From: CAVUFH01 sp963740835 | Lineage (GTDB): Bacteria; Actinomycetota; Acidimicrobiia; IMCC26256; PALSA-610 | Assembly (NCBI GenBank): GCA_963740835.1 | Contig: CAVUFH010000006.1 | Coordinates: 1-64,000 of the forward strand | DNA: 64,000 bases | Direction of reading: 5' to 3' | Shown: piece after piece, positions 1 to 8,750 of the stretch | Layout of the letters: each line of letters opens with the position of its first letter | How positions within the stretch are numbered: position 1 is the stretch's first letter | Notes under the pieces: generated by a model | Databases searched by the model: none | Told to the model about the DNA's origin: nothing | Seen by the model: only the letters and a program-made list of their open reading frames with translations | Position numbers and translations under genes: made by a program

Positions 1-228
1 CACCGTGCCGGACGTCGCTTCGATCAGACGCAGCACGAGTCGCCCGGTCGTGGACTTGCCACAGCCGGACTCGCCCACGAGGCCGAGGGTCTGGCCTTTC
101 GGCACCGTGAAGGACACGCCGGAGACGGCTTTCACCGAGCCGACCTGGCGGCTGAAGAACCCAGCCTTGATCGGGAACTCCTTGACCAGGTCCTTGACCT
201 CGAGCAGCGGCTCGCCGACCGCGGTCAC
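1..228 (-). CDS. Oligopeptide/dipeptide ABC transporter ATPase, N-terminal fragment (OppF/DppF type)
   Basis: Second ATPase of a peptide importer, cut by the window edge so only about 76 N-terminal residues are visible. It reads from a GTG at 228 and reaches a clear Walker A (GESGCGKST) near residue 46, as in the OppF/DppF family. The stop of the upstream ATPase gene overlaps this start by four bases (GTGA), so the two are probably translationally coupled and form the ATPase pair of one transporter. The signature motif, Walker B and C-terminal domain lie outside the window, so assignment to OppF rather than another paralog rests on gene order. Confidence 0.85.
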   Translation of the reverse strand, partial: MTAVGEPLLEVKDLVKEFPIKAGFFSRQVGSVKAVSGVSFTVPKGQTLGLVGESGCGKSTTGRLVLRLIEATSGTV

Positions 229-1376
229 GACGCGGCTTCCGCGGCTTCGGCCGCCTCGGCCAGCGCGTAGCGCTCGTCGAGCGTGTCCGCGAAGTGGCAC
301 GCGGAGGCGTGGTCACCGAGCAGCGGGACGAGATCCGGCTTGACCGTGAAGCACACGCCCGTGGCATCGGTGGAGACGGGGCAACGCGGGTGGAACGCGC
401 AACCCGACGGCACCCGGATCAACGACGGCGGCTGCCCCTTGATGCGATACAAGCGCGCGCCACGCGCGCGGCGGTCGAGGCGCGGGAGCGACGCGAGCAG
501 GCCACGCGTGTAGGGATGGCCGGGCGAGTAGAAGATCTCGTCCACACTTCCGAGCTCGACCTGCCGGCCCGCGTACATCACCATCACACGGTCGGAGATG
601 CCGGCGACGACGCCGAGGTCGTGGGTGATCAGCACCACCGACGACCGGGTCCGGTCCTGGATGCGTTCGATGACCTCGAGCACCTGCGCCTGGATGGTCA
701 CATCGAGCGCCGTGGTCGGCTCGTCGGCGATCAGCAGGTCGGGTTCGTTGGCGATCGACATCGCGATCATCGCCCGCTGCCGCATACCGCCCGAGTACTC
801 GTGCGGGTATTGGTCGACCCGTTTGCCCGGTGCCGGGATCCCCACGATGTCGAGCAGTTCGATGACGCGCTCCCGCAGTTCCCGCTTGTCGATCTTCTCG
901 TCGTGGACCTCGATCGCTTCCGCGATCTGATCCCCCACCGTGAACACCGGGTTCAGCGCGGCGAGCGCGTCCTGGAAGATCATCGCGATCTTGGCGCCCC
1001 GCACATCGCGCAACTGCTTCTCGTTCAGATCCAGCAGCTCGGTGCCGCGGAAGTTGATCGAGCCGCTGATGTTCGCCGACTTCGGCAGCAGGCCGAGGAT
1101 CGACATCGACGTGACGCTCTTGCCCGAGCCCGACTCCCCCACGATGCCCAGCGTCTCGGCCTCACGGACTTCGAAGGAGACCCCGTCGACCGCCTTCACC
1201 ACGCCGTCGTCGGTGGGGAACTCGACCTTCAGGTCGCGCACCGACAGCACGACGTCGCCCACCCGGAGGTCTGCCTTGCCCTCGTCGACGGTGAACGGCT
1301 GGGCGGGCAGGCTCAGGTCGTCGAGCTCGTTCACCTCGTCGGCGGGCAGCCCGCCGAGGGGGTTCTCGATGCTCAT
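225..1376 (-). CDS. Oligopeptide/dipeptide ABC transporter ATP-binding protein (OppD/DppD type)
   Basis: ATPase that should drive peptide uptake through the two permeases encoded just upstream. The 383-residue protein has Walker A GESGSGKS at 80-87, a signature motif YSGGMRQR, Walker B LLIADEPT and the cysteine-containing C-terminal oligopeptide-transporter domain (CAFHPRCP). The start is the ATG at 1376, which overlaps the permease stop in ATGA. A longer reading upstream runs inside the permease gene and is ignored. A hydrophilic stretch of about 40 residues precedes the ABC domain, and the C-terminus ends in an alanine-glutamate run. Peptide specificity cannot be read from the sequence. Confidence 0.93.
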   Translation of the reverse strand: MSIENPLGGLPADEVNELDDLSLPAQPFTVDEGKADLRVGDVVLSVRDLKVEFPTDDGVVKAVDGVSFEVREAETLGIVGESGSGKSVTSMSILGLLPKSANISGSINFRGTELLDLNEKQLRDVRGAKIAMIFQDALAALNPVFTVGDQIAEAIEVHDEKIDKRELRERVIELLDIVGIPAPGKRVDQYPHEYSGGMRQRAMIAMSIANEPDLLIADEPTTALDVTIQAQVLEVIERIQDRTRSSVVLITHDLGVVAGISDRVMVMYAGRQVELGSVDEIFYSPGHPYTRGLLASLPRLDRRARGARLYRIKGQPPSLIRVPSGCAFHPRCPVSTDATGVCFTVKPDLVPLLGDHASACHFADTLDERYALAEAAEAAEAAS

Positions 1377-2385
1377 GCCTCGTGCCGGCCGTGCGGGTCG
1401 AACGCGTCGCGCAGACCGTCGCCGAGGAAGTTCACGCACAGGATCGTGATCAGCAGCATCAGGCCCGGGAAGTACAGCAAGTAGGCCTTGTCGGTGCCGA
1501 CCGTGCCGCGCGCGTCGTAGATGAGATAGCCCCACGAGAAGTTCGGCGGTGGGATGCCGAAGCCCAGGAACGTCAGCGTCGCTTCGGCGACGATGGCCGC
1601 CGCGATCGCGAGCGTCGCGTTCACCGTGATGACGCCGATCGAGTTCGGCATGATGTGCCGGAAGATGATGCGCATGTTCGAGGCGCCGCTCGCGGCGCGG
1701 CCTCGATGTACTCCTTCTCCTTCAGCGACAGCACCTGCCCGCGCACGATGCGTGCGATGTAGGTCCAGCCGAGGAAGGCGAGCACGACGATCATCGCGAA
1801 CTTGATGTCGACGGTGAACGGACCGACCTTGTCGCCGACATCCCAGATCAGGAACTTGCCCTTCTGGCGCACGTAGCTCAACGCGGTGGCCGCGACGAGC
1901 AACGCGGGGACGACGAGGAACAGGTCGGTGACGCGCGAAAGGACCTGGTCGACGCCCTTGCCGAAGTACGCGGCGAACGCGCCGACGATCGCACCGAACG
2001 CGGTCGAGAGGAACGCGACCGCAAGACCGATCTCGAGGGAGATCTGACCCGCGTAGAGGATCTCGGTGAGGAGGTCGCGGCCCAGGCGGTCGGTGCCCAT
2101 CCAGTGCGCGGTGGACGGCCCCTGCGCGGCGGCCGCGAGGTCCTGCTCGTTGCGTGCGTACGGAGCGATCCAGGTGGCACCGAAGCACGCGACGATCAGG
2201 ATCAGCAGGACGACCGTGGAGATCACCGCGGCCTTGTGGCGCAAGAAGCGGCGGCGGAACAGCTGCCACTGCGAGCGGGCCTTGGGTTCCGCACCTTCGA
2301 CGAGCGCGAGCTCGGTCTCGTCGAGGTACTCGTCGCCCGAAGGCGCCATCAGGTCGGGGAACTGCTCTTCGGTACCGGGAATCAC
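1373..2385 (-). CDS. Peptide ABC transporter permease (OppC/DppC type), frameshifted
   Basis: Second inner-membrane permease of the importer. From a GTG at 2385 (GTGA overlap with the preceding permease) it reads a hydrophilic N-terminus, a first membrane segment near residues 53-72, the periplasmic part (HWMGTDRLGRDL) and the membrane core. The reading frame breaks at about 1683-1702 in a GC-rich run inside the conserved EAA loop. The next frame then continues with GASNMRIIFRHIMPNS to the true C-terminus at 1373. One missing base explains this, and the corrected protein would be about 337 residues. Both halves are well conserved, so I favour a sequence error over a real lesion. Confidence 0.85.
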
Positions 2386-3350
2386 GAGAGCCGGATCCGT
2401 GGGTCGAGCGCGCTGTACGCGAGGTCAGCGAGCAGGTTGAACAAGATGATGAAGATCGACGCGATCAACAACCACGAGAGCACGACCGGCGCGTCGCCAC
2501 TGACGAGCGCCTGCACGAACAAGCGCCCCATGCCAGGTATCGAGAAGATCTGTTCGGTGACAACGAGGCCGCCGAAGAGCGCGCCGACGTCGAGCGCCAT
2601 GACCGTGACGAACGGGATCAACGCGTTCCGCAAGCCGTGCTTGAAGATCACCGCGCGCCGGCCGACACCCTTGGCCTTCGCGGTGCGGATGTAGTCGGAC
2701 GACAGGACCTCGAGCATCGACGCCCGTTCGTAGCGGCTCCACGACGCGATGATCTGGATCGTCAGCGTCGCGATCGGCAGCACGAGGTGCAGTACGTAAT
2801 CCCAGTTGATGCCGGACTTGCCGGCCGAGTGCAGCCCGAGCCCGTACAACACGGGCTTGCCGTTGTTGAACCAGTTGGAGAGCTTGATCGCAAAGTCGTA
2901 CGCGATCAGCCCGAACCAGAACGGAGGCATGGCGATACCCACGAATGCCAGGCCGGTGAGTATGTAGTCGCCTGGTGAGTACTGCCTCGTCGCGCTGTAG
3001 ACGCCGACGAACAGCGCCACGATCGTCGAGATGATGATGCCCCAGATGATGAGCTGGAAGGTGTTCCAGAACGCGGGGCGGACTTCCTTCACGACGTCGC
3101 CGCGAGTTCGGTAGCTCTTCCCGAAGTCGCCCGACGCGGCGTGTGAGACCCACGACCCGTACTGCACGAGCAGCGGGCGGTCGAGGCCGAGTTGTTCCTT
3201 GAGCTCGCGCCGCTGGTTCGCGGCGTCACGCGTCTGCGCGAGCTTGGCGGTGGGATCGAACGTCGCACTCACCATCGCGAACACGAGGAACGTCGCGATC
3301 AGCAGCACCGGAAGCGAGTAGAGCGCTCGGCGCAGGACGTAGATGAACAT
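2382..3350 (-). CDS. Peptide ABC transporter permease (OppB/DppB type)
   Basis: First membrane permease of the importer, 322 residues with six or so predicted membrane segments. It starts MFIYVLRRALYSLPVL, typical of the OppB/DppB family. A longer reading starts 13 codons earlier but adds only a charged leader, so the ATG at 3350 is preferred. The conserved cytoplasmic EAA loop (near SDYIRTAKAKGVGRR) contacts the ATPases. An insertion around the second periplasmic loop (FNNGKPVLYGLGLHSAG) may shape the channel mouth. The gene follows the binding-protein gene after 85 bases that include a strong hairpin. Confidence 0.93.
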   Translation of the reverse strand: MFIYVLRRALYSLPVLLIATFLVFAMVSATFDPTAKLAQTRDAANQRRELKEQLGLDRPLLVQYGSWVSHAASGDFGKSYRTRGDVVKEVRPAFWNTFQLIIWGIIISTIVALFVGVYSATRQYSPGDYILTGLAFVGIAMPPFWFGLIAYDFAIKLSNWFNNGKPVLYGLGLHSAGKSGINWDYVLHLVLPIATLTIQIIASWSRYERASMLEVLSSDYIRTAKAKGVGRRAVIFKHGLRNALIPFVTVMALDVGALFGGLVVTEQIFSIPGMGRLFVQALVSGDAPVVLSWLLIASIFIILFNLLADLAYSALDPRIRLS

Positions 3351-3376
3351 GTTGCTACGGCCTACCCGGCGCGCGT

Positions 3377-3406
3377 GGGGCCCGGCCACAAGCCGGGCCG
3401 GGCCCC
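3377..3406 (-). terminator. Strong hairpin between binding-protein and permease genes
   Basis: An inverted repeat pairs GGGGCCCGGC with GCCGGGCCCC (10 bp; a nested 7-bp stem with a CACAA loop is an alternative). It lies 30 bases after the binding-protein stop and 26 bases before the permease start. There is no T-run, so it may be a partial terminator or an mRNA-end stabiliser rather than a full stop. Either would let the binding protein be made in excess over the membrane parts, a common arrangement in such operons. Confidence 0.5.
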
Positions 3407-3435
3407 ATCACGCGAGGCATCTGCAACCTCTCCGC

Positions 3436-5146
3436 CTACTTCGCGAGGCCGATTTCGTTGAGGTTGTGGAACGGGCCGAGGATCGGGTTGTCACTGACCG
3501 GACCGGCGACCGACGTCTTCCAGATGAAGATGTTCGGCAGCGGGTCGATGGGCAGCGACGTGTTCACCTTGGCCAGTTGCTTGTCAGCCGCTTTCCCGGC
3601 CGTTGCGAGCGCCGAGTCTTCGACCTCGCGGTCGCCGGCGAGCAAGGGTGCTTCCGCATCCGGGATGTTGGTCCGGGTCCAGTTCTGACCGGTGTTGTTG
3701 TTCGCCTCGGTCGGGATGTTCTTGGCGCAGAACAGGTTGCACTGGCCAGGAACGATGAACGTGGCGACCTGCGCGTACAGCGCCAGCTGGTATTGACCGG
3801 CCGGGAGCTGCTCACCGAACAGGGCACCCGCTTCCTGGTTGTCCGTCTTCAGGTCGAAGCCGGCCTTCTTGAGCTGCGACTGCAGGATCTGCTCGGTCAG
3901 CTCACGTCGGGCGTTGCCCGCCGTGGTCTTGATCGTCAGCGAGACCGGCGTCCCACCCTTGGCCCAGATCCCGTCGCCACCCTTGGCGTAGCCGGCACCG
4001 GTCATGAGCGAGTCGACCTTGTCCTGGTCCACCTTGTAGTTGGCCCAGGCCTCGGTGTCCGCGTACTGCGCGAGCACCGGGGGCTGCAGGGTCTGCATCG
4101 CCTTGTCGACGCCGAGGTCACCGAACAGCTGCTTCACGATCGCTTCGCGGTCGATGGCGTAGCCGAGTGCCTGACGCACGGCGATGTCGTCCATGCGGTG
4201 CCGACGCGTTGTTGATCCACAGCGCTTCGAGGTTGCCGGTGTTCGAGTTCACCGACGACTTCGAGTCCGGCAAGCCGGCCTTGAGCTGGTCGACCACGTC
4301 GAGCTGCGGCTGCGGGTAGATCATCGAGACTTCGTTGTTCTTGAAGGACTCGAACTCCGCGGCCGTGTCGGCCTGGACCTTGAACGTCACCTTGTCGAGC
4401 TTCGGCTTGGTGCCCCAGAACTTCGTGTTCGGGACGAGCACGACCTCGACACCCTTGGTCCAGTGATCGATGATCCACGGACCACCCGACCACTTGTAGC
4501 CGTTGGACATCTCGGTGGTGATGTCTTTCCCGTCGAGGATGTGCTTCGGCAGGATGCCGTACTGGCCGCCGAACAGCTGCTTCCAGCCGGAGTACGGCTC
4601 GGCGAAGTTGACCTTCACCGTCGTCGCGTCCGGGCAGTCCACGGAACCGATGTCCGTGTAGCCGGTCGGGTCGTAGATGTCGTCGCCGTTGGCGATGGAA
4701 TCCCACGTGAAGGCGAAGTCGTCACACGTGATCGCAGTCCCGTCGGACCAGACGGCCTTCGGGTTGATCTTGTAGTTGACGACCGGCTTGGCCGCGTCCG
4801 TCGTGTCGATCGTCGGGTCGGCGGCCAACAAGTCCGTGTTGTACTTGTTGGTCCACCCGTCACCGTCTTTGACGGTGTCGTACGACCGCGGCATCGTCGT
4901 GACGCCCATCATCCAGTAACCCCAGCTGGAGCCACCGCACGTCTTGATCCACGCGGTGCAGTCGGGTTCCTGCTCGGCGCCGATGACGAGATCGCCGCCT
5001 TGGGCGACGTCGCCACTGCTGGCCGTACTACTCGAGCCGCCGCCGCTGCTGCTGTCGTCATCGTCGCCGCCACAAGCGGCCAACACGATGGCAAGGACAG
5101 TGCACAGGGCGAACAGGCGTAGAAACCACCTACGCTCGCTTCGCAT
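3436..5146 (-). CDS. Peptide ABC transporter substrate-binding lipoprotein (SBP family 5), frameshifted
   Basis: Extracytoplasmic solute-binding protein that should deliver peptides to the permeases. It has a basic signal peptide with lipobox LAAC (Cys25), then a low-complexity acidic/serine-glycine linker, then a family 5 binding fold (VWSDGTAITCDDFAFTWDS; PWIIDHWTKG). The frame breaks at about 4191-4200. The upstream frame gives LWINNASAP and the next frame resumes with DDIAVRQALGYAIDREAIV. One extra base explains this, and the corrected length would be about 569 residues. A GGGGAGG ribosome site and a good promoter lie upstream. A sequence error is more likely than a pseudogene because both halves are conserved. 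Confidence 0.85.
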
Positions 5147-5175
5147 CGGTTGAGACCTCCCCGTCTCCCCTAGAT

Positions 5176-5198
5176 CGACCGCCGTGAGGTAGCGGTCG
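5176..5198 (-). other. Hairpin at 5' end of binding-protein leader mRNA
   Basis: A 7-bp perfect inverted repeat (CGACCGC/GCGGTCG, 9-base loop) starts about where transcription from the adjacent promoter should begin. It could protect the mRNA 5' end or end transcripts arriving from secG. There is no T-run, so the stabilising role is slightly preferred. Confidence 0.4.
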
Positions 5199-5204
5199 GA
5201 CTGA

Positions 5205-5233
5205 TTTATACGACGGAACCGCGCCGTTGTCCG
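5205..5233 (-). promoter_or_regulatory. Sigma-70-type promoter for the peptide transporter operon
   Basis: On the minus strand a -35 box CGGACA (5228-5233) and a -10 box TATAAA (5205-5210) are separated by exactly 17 bases, which is unusually close to consensus for this GC-rich DNA. The -35 abuts the 3' end of secG. It would start the leader of the binding-protein gene about 50 bases before its ATG. Confidence 0.65.
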
Positions 5234-5234
5234 G

Positions 5235-5465
5235 TCACGTCAATCGCAGCGACAGCAAGATCGTGGTGAACATGAACACCAGAGACACCAGGACCGTCAT
5301 CCGGTCCAGGTTGCGTTCCACCACGGTCGACCCGGCGAGTGTCCCGCCGCTGACTCCCCCGAACATGTCCGACAGGCCGCCACCCCGCCCGGCGTGCAGC
5401 AGGACGAAGAGAATGAGAATGAGCGAGGAAATGACCTGAATCGCAATGAGTACTGCGTTCACCAT
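5235..5465 (-). CDS. secG: Preprotein translocase subunit SecG
   Basis: Small subunit of the SecYEG protein-export channel. The 76-residue protein has two membrane helices (about 5-24 and 55-73) joined by a glycine-rich loop (HAGRGGGLSDMFGG), the usual SecG layout and length. It is the last gene of the gap-pgk-tpiA-secG series, a conserved actinobacterial order that supports the call. The 106-base gap from tpiA holds a long palindrome. Confidence 0.9.
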   Translation of the reverse strand: MVNAVLIAIQVISSLILILFVLLHAGRGGGLSDMFGGVSGGTLAGSTVVERNLDRMTVLVSLVFMFTTILLSLRLT

Positions 5466-5530
5466 GTGTCATCCCCTCTCGCCATCAGCGGAAAGCCCCT
5501 GCGGAGCGGCGCAAGCATAGCTGCGCCCAC

Positions 5531-5568
5531 CGAATGTTTATGGTCGGGGTCCCGACCATAAACATTCG
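5531..5568. repeat. 38-bp near-perfect palindrome between tpiA and secG
   Basis: Two 18-base arms (5531-5548 and 5551-5568) are exact reverse complements separated by only GT. It begins four bases after the tpiA stop and contains an AT-rich core (ATGTTTATGG) rare in this window. As RNA it would form a very stable hairpin. As DNA it could be a two-fold operator. There is no flanking T-run. It lies about 65 bases before the secG start. Confidence 0.7.
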
Positions 5569-5571
5569 CAT

Positions 5572-6342
5572 TCAGCGGGCGAACCGGACGAGACGTGCGA
5601 AATCGTCAGGATCAAGGGATGCGCCGCCGACCAGGCCGCCGTCGATCTCGGGCATCGCCATCAGCTCGGCGATGTTCCCGGGCTTGACGCTGCCGCCGTA
5701 CAGCACCCGCAGCTCCGGACCGGCGCCGGCCGACACCTCGTCGAGCGCCTGCCGCACTGTCGCAATTGTCGAGTTCGCGTCCTCGGGGGTGGCGTTGCGG
5801 CCGGTGCCGATGCACCAGATGGGCTCGTAGGCGACCACGCAGCGGCGGAGGTCATCGTGGGGCAGACCGGTCAGCGCGGCCCGCACCTGGCCCGTCACCT
5901 TGGTCTCGGTCGTGCCGGCGTCCCGCTCCTCGAGCGTCTCGCCCACACACACGACCGGGGTCATGCCCGCGCCGAGCACGGCCCGCACCTTCTTGGCGAC
6001 CATCTCGTCGGTCTCGCCGAACAGCTCGCGCCGTTCGGAGTGGCCGAGGATCACGAACCGGCAGTTGAGCTTGGCGAGCATCGGCGCGCTGACTTCACCG
6101 GTGAACGCGCCTTGCGGTTCCCAGTGGCAGTTCTGGGCACCGAGCGCGATCGGGATCCTGTCGCTGTCGAGCGTCGTCTGCACCGAACGCAATGCGGTGA
6201 ACGCCGGGAACACGGCGACGTCGACCGCGTCGTAGTCCTTCTTGTCGAGCCGGTACGACAGCTTCTGCACGACCTGGATCGCCTCGAGATGCGTGTGGTG
6301 CATCTTCCAGTTGCCGGCCATCAACGGCTTGCGATTGCTCAC
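5572..6342 (-). CDS. tpiA: Triose-phosphate isomerase
   Basis: Glycolytic enzyme interconverting dihydroxyacetone phosphate and glyceraldehyde 3-phosphate in the cytoplasm. The 256-residue protein has the substrate lysine in GNWKMHHTH, the catalytic histidine in ILGHSERR, the catalytic glutamate in VVAYEPIWCIGTG and the phosphate loop YGGSVKPGN. The start is a GTG at 6342, just before the family's usual LMAGNWKM opening. The Shine-Dalgarno sequence (6368-6373) lies about 25 bases away because of a short tandem duplication, described separately. It follows pgk on the same strand. Confidence 0.96.
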   Translation of the reverse strand: MSNRKPLMAGNWKMHHTHLEAIQVVQKLSYRLDKKDYDAVDVAVFPAFTALRSVQTTLDSDRIPIALGAQNCHWEPQGAFTGEVSAPMLAKLNCRFVILGHSERRELFGETDEMVAKKVRAVLGAGMTPVVCVGETLEERDAGTTETKVTGQVRAALTGLPHDDLRRCVVAYEPIWCIGTGRNATPEDANSTIATVRQALDEVSAGAGPELRVLYGGSVKPGNIAELMAMPEIDGGLVGGASLDPDDFARLVRFAR

Positions 6343-6373
6343 GTTTCGTTCACGTTTCGCTCACAGTCCTCCT
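6340..6373 (-). promoter_or_regulatory. tpiA start region with tandem 11-bp units and two mini-ORFs
   Basis: On the minus strand AGGAGG (6368-6373) is followed by three GTG codons in 11-base tandem units (GTGAGCGAAAC, GTGAACGAAAC, then the tpiA GTG). Initiation at the first or second GTG gives four-codon peptides (VSET, VNET), each ending in a TGA that overlaps the next GTG. The real tpiA start is the third. This is directly readable, but whether it controls translation is inference. Confidence 0.6.
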
Positions 6374-6393
6374 GCTCAGATCCCGGGCCCTCG

Positions 6394-7596
6394 TCAGATG
6401 CCGGCATCGCGCGGCTTGGTTCGCAGCGCTTCCAGACCGGGGAGGTCGCCCCGCTCGATCAGCTCCAACGCGGCGCCGCCACCCGTCGAGACGTGATCGA
6501 TGTCGCCGTCGAGACCCATCTGCCGCACTGCGGCCGCGCTGTCGCCGCCGCCGACGACGGTGTACCCGCGGCATTCGGCGACGGCCTGGGCAACGCTGCG
6601 CGTGCCGGCGGCGAACGGCGGGAGCTCGAACACGCCCATCGGTCCGTTCCACAGCACGGTGCGCGCGCCCGCGAGCACGTCGGCGTACGTGCCGGCGGTC
6701 TCCGGGCCGATGTCGAGGCCCTTCCAACCGGCCGGCATCGAAGTCGCGGAGACGTGCCGCACCTCGGCGTCCGCGCTCATCTCCTGCGCGACGACCACGT
6801 CGGTGGGCACCCGGATCCGACCCGTGTCGAGCAGCTGCCGGCAGTGCTCGACGCGGTCCTCTTCGACGAGTGAGTCACCGACGCCGTACCCCTGCGCGCG
6901 CAGGAACGTGAACGCCATCGCGCCGCCGATGAGGAGCGCGTCGCACTGCTCGAGCAGCGCGTCGATCACGCCGAGCTTGTCGCTGACCTTGGCGCCGCCG
7001 AGCACGGCGACGAACGGCCGATCGGGTTCACCCATGAGCCGGCTCAGCGCCGCGACCTCGGCCGCGAGCAAGCGCCCGGCGGCCGACGGCATGACATTCG
7101 GTGGTCCGACGATCGAGGCGTGGGCGCGGTGCGCAGCGCCGAAGGCGTCGTCGACGTACACGTCGCCCAGCTCGCTCAGGTTCGTCGCGAACGACGGCGT
7201 GCAGTCTTCCTCGCCCGGATCGAAGCGGAGGTTCTCGAGCATCATCACGTCGCACGGCGACAGGTTGGCCGCGAGCTCCATCGAGGCGAAGCCCGCGACC
7301 TCGTTCGACAGCTCGACGTTCGTGTCGAGCAACTCCGAGAGCCGCCGGGCGACCGGCGCGAGCGAGTACTGCGGATCCACCTTGCCCTTGGGCCGACCGA
7401 GGTGCGAGCACAACACGATCGACACTTCGCGTTCACGCAGCCAGATGATGGTCGGGAGCGCCGCGGTGATGCGCAACTCGTCTTCGATGTGCCCGTCGCG
7501 CAACGGCACGTTGAAGTCGGCGCGCAGCAGCACGCGCGTGCCCTTGCGCAGCGGGAGGTCCTCCAGCTGCGGAACCGGCCGGATCGCCACACTCAT
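6394..7596 (-). CDS. pgk: Phosphoglycerate kinase
   Basis: Glycolytic kinase transferring phosphate from 1,3-bisphosphoglycerate to ADP. The 400-residue length is normal for bacterial Pgk. Visible signatures are the N-terminal LLRADFNVPL substrate motif, the SHLGRPKG loop, the AVLGGAKVSDK nucleotide-side motif and the C-terminal GGGDSAAAV loop. It starts at ATG 7596, four bases after the gap stop, so it is co-transcribed with gap and probably with tpiA (51-base gap). Confidence 0.97.
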   Translation of the reverse strand: MSVAIRPVPQLEDLPLRKGTRVLLRADFNVPLRDGHIEDELRITAALPTIIWLREREVSIVLCSHLGRPKGKVDPQYSLAPVARRLSELLDTNVELSNEVAGFASMELAANLSPCDVMMLENLRFDPGEEDCTPSFATNLSELGDVYVDDAFGAAHRAHASIVGPPNVMPSAAGRLLAAEVAALSRLMGEPDRPFVAVLGGAKVSDKLGVIDALLEQCDALLIGGAMAFTFLRAQGYGVGDSLVEEDRVEHCRQLLDTGRIRVPTDVVVAQEMSADAEVRHVSATSMPAGWKGLDIGPETAGTYADVLAGARTVLWNGPMGVFELPPFAAGTRSVAQAVAECRGYTVVGGGDSAAAVRQMGLDGDIDHVSTGGGAALELIERGDLPGLEALRTKPRDAGI

Positions 7597-7600
7597 GCGG

Positions 7601-8632
7601 CTACTTGTTGCCGAGGAACTCGACGAGGTCGACGAGGCGGTTGGAGTAACCCCACTCGTTGTCGTACCAGCCGAGGACCTTGACCTGCTTGCCGTTCGCC
7701 ATCGTGTCGAGCGCCGAGAAGATGCACGACGCCGGATCGCCCACGATGTCGGCCGACACCAGCGGCTCGTCGCTGTACTTCAACACGCCGCGGTAGCTCG
7801 AGTCGGCCGCCGCCTGCGAGAACGCGTTGTTGACGTCGTCGATGCTCGCCTCGGTCTTCAGCGTGGCGACGAGGTCGGTGATCGAACCCGTCGGCGTCGG
7901 CACCCGCAGCGCCATGCCGTCGAGCTTGCCCTTGAGGTCGGGCATGACGACCCCGATCGCACGCGCCGCGCCAGTCGTGTTCGGGATGATCGACAGCGCC
8001 GCGGCGCGCATCCGGCGGAGGTCGGGCTTGCCCGAGCGGCTCGAGACGGCCTGGTCTTGGAGCTGCTGATCGGTCGTGTAGGCGTGCACCGTGGTGATGA
8101 AGCCCTGCTCGATGCCGAAGCGGTCGTGCAGCACCTTCGCGAGCGGCGCGAGGCAGTTGGTGGTGCACGACGCGTTCGAGATCACGGTGTGCTTGCTCGC
8201 GTCGTACGCGCCATCGTTCACGCCCAGGCAGATGGTGACGTCGGCGTCTCCGCTCGGCGCGGAGATGACGACGCGCCGGGCGCCGCCGGCGAGGTGCCCG
8301 GCCGCCTTCTCGCGCGCGGTGAACAGGCCGGTCGACTCGATCACGACGTCGACACCGTGGTCACCCCACGGGATCTCCGCCGGCTCCCGGACCTCGAGCT
8401 TCTTGATCTCCTGTCCGTCCACCGAGAAGCCGCTGTCGGTCTCCTTGACCTCGTTCGGGATCGTGCCGCCGACGGAGTCGTGCTTCAGGAGGAACGCCAT
8501 CACATGCGCGTCGCCGAACGGGTCGTTGACCGCCACCAGCTCCACGCCGGCATCGGCGCCGCGGGCGAGGATCGCCCGGTAGAACGAGCGGCCGATGCGG
8601 CCGAATCCGTTGATCCCGACTCGAACGGGCAT
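7601..8632 (-). CDS. gap: Glyceraldehyde-3-phosphate dehydrogenase, type I
   Basis: NAD-dependent glycolytic dehydrogenase of 343 residues. The Rossmann motif GINGFGRIGR opens the protein, the catalytic cysteine sits in SNASCTTNC, and the C-terminal domain ends with WYDNEWGYSNR. A GGAGGAG ribosome site lies four bases before the ATG. It heads the gap-pgk-tpiA-secG group. The 118 bases upstream, where whiA and yvcK are often found in Actinomycetota, contain no gene here. Confidence 0.97.
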   Translation of the reverse strand: MPVRVGINGFGRIGRSFYRAILARGADAGVELVAVNDPFGDAHVMAFLLKHDSVGGTIPNEVKETDSGFSVDGQEIKKLEVREPAEIPWGDHGVDVVIESTGLFTAREKAAGHLAGGARRVVISAPSGDADVTICLGVNDGAYDASKHTVISNASCTTNCLAPLAKVLHDRFGIEQGFITTVHAYTTDQQLQDQAVSSRSGKPDLRRMRAAALSIIPNTTGAARAIGVVMPDLKGKLDGMALRVPTPTGSITDLVATLKTEASIDDVNNAFSQAAADSSYRGVLKYSDEPLVSADIVGDPASCIFSALDTMANGKQVKVLGWYDNEWGYSNRLVDLVEFLGNK

Positions 8633-8688
8633 TTTCTCCTCCAGGGCAGGTGCCGCGACCCTGTCGTCGCAGGGATCCGACTACAGCA

Positions 8689-8704
8689 GAGCCGGGGCCG
8701 GCTC
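8689..8704. repeat. 7-bp inverted repeat between rapZ and gap
   Basis: GAGCCGG and CCGGCTC are separated by GG in the 118-base gap between rapZ and gap. It may be the end signal of the uvrC-rapZ transcript or part of the gap control region. No T-run and no convincing -35/-10 pair are seen beside it. Confidence 0.3.
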
Positions 8705-8750
8705 GCCAGTTCCGTTCGACCCTATTCGCGGTGGCAGTGGATCCCGTCGC

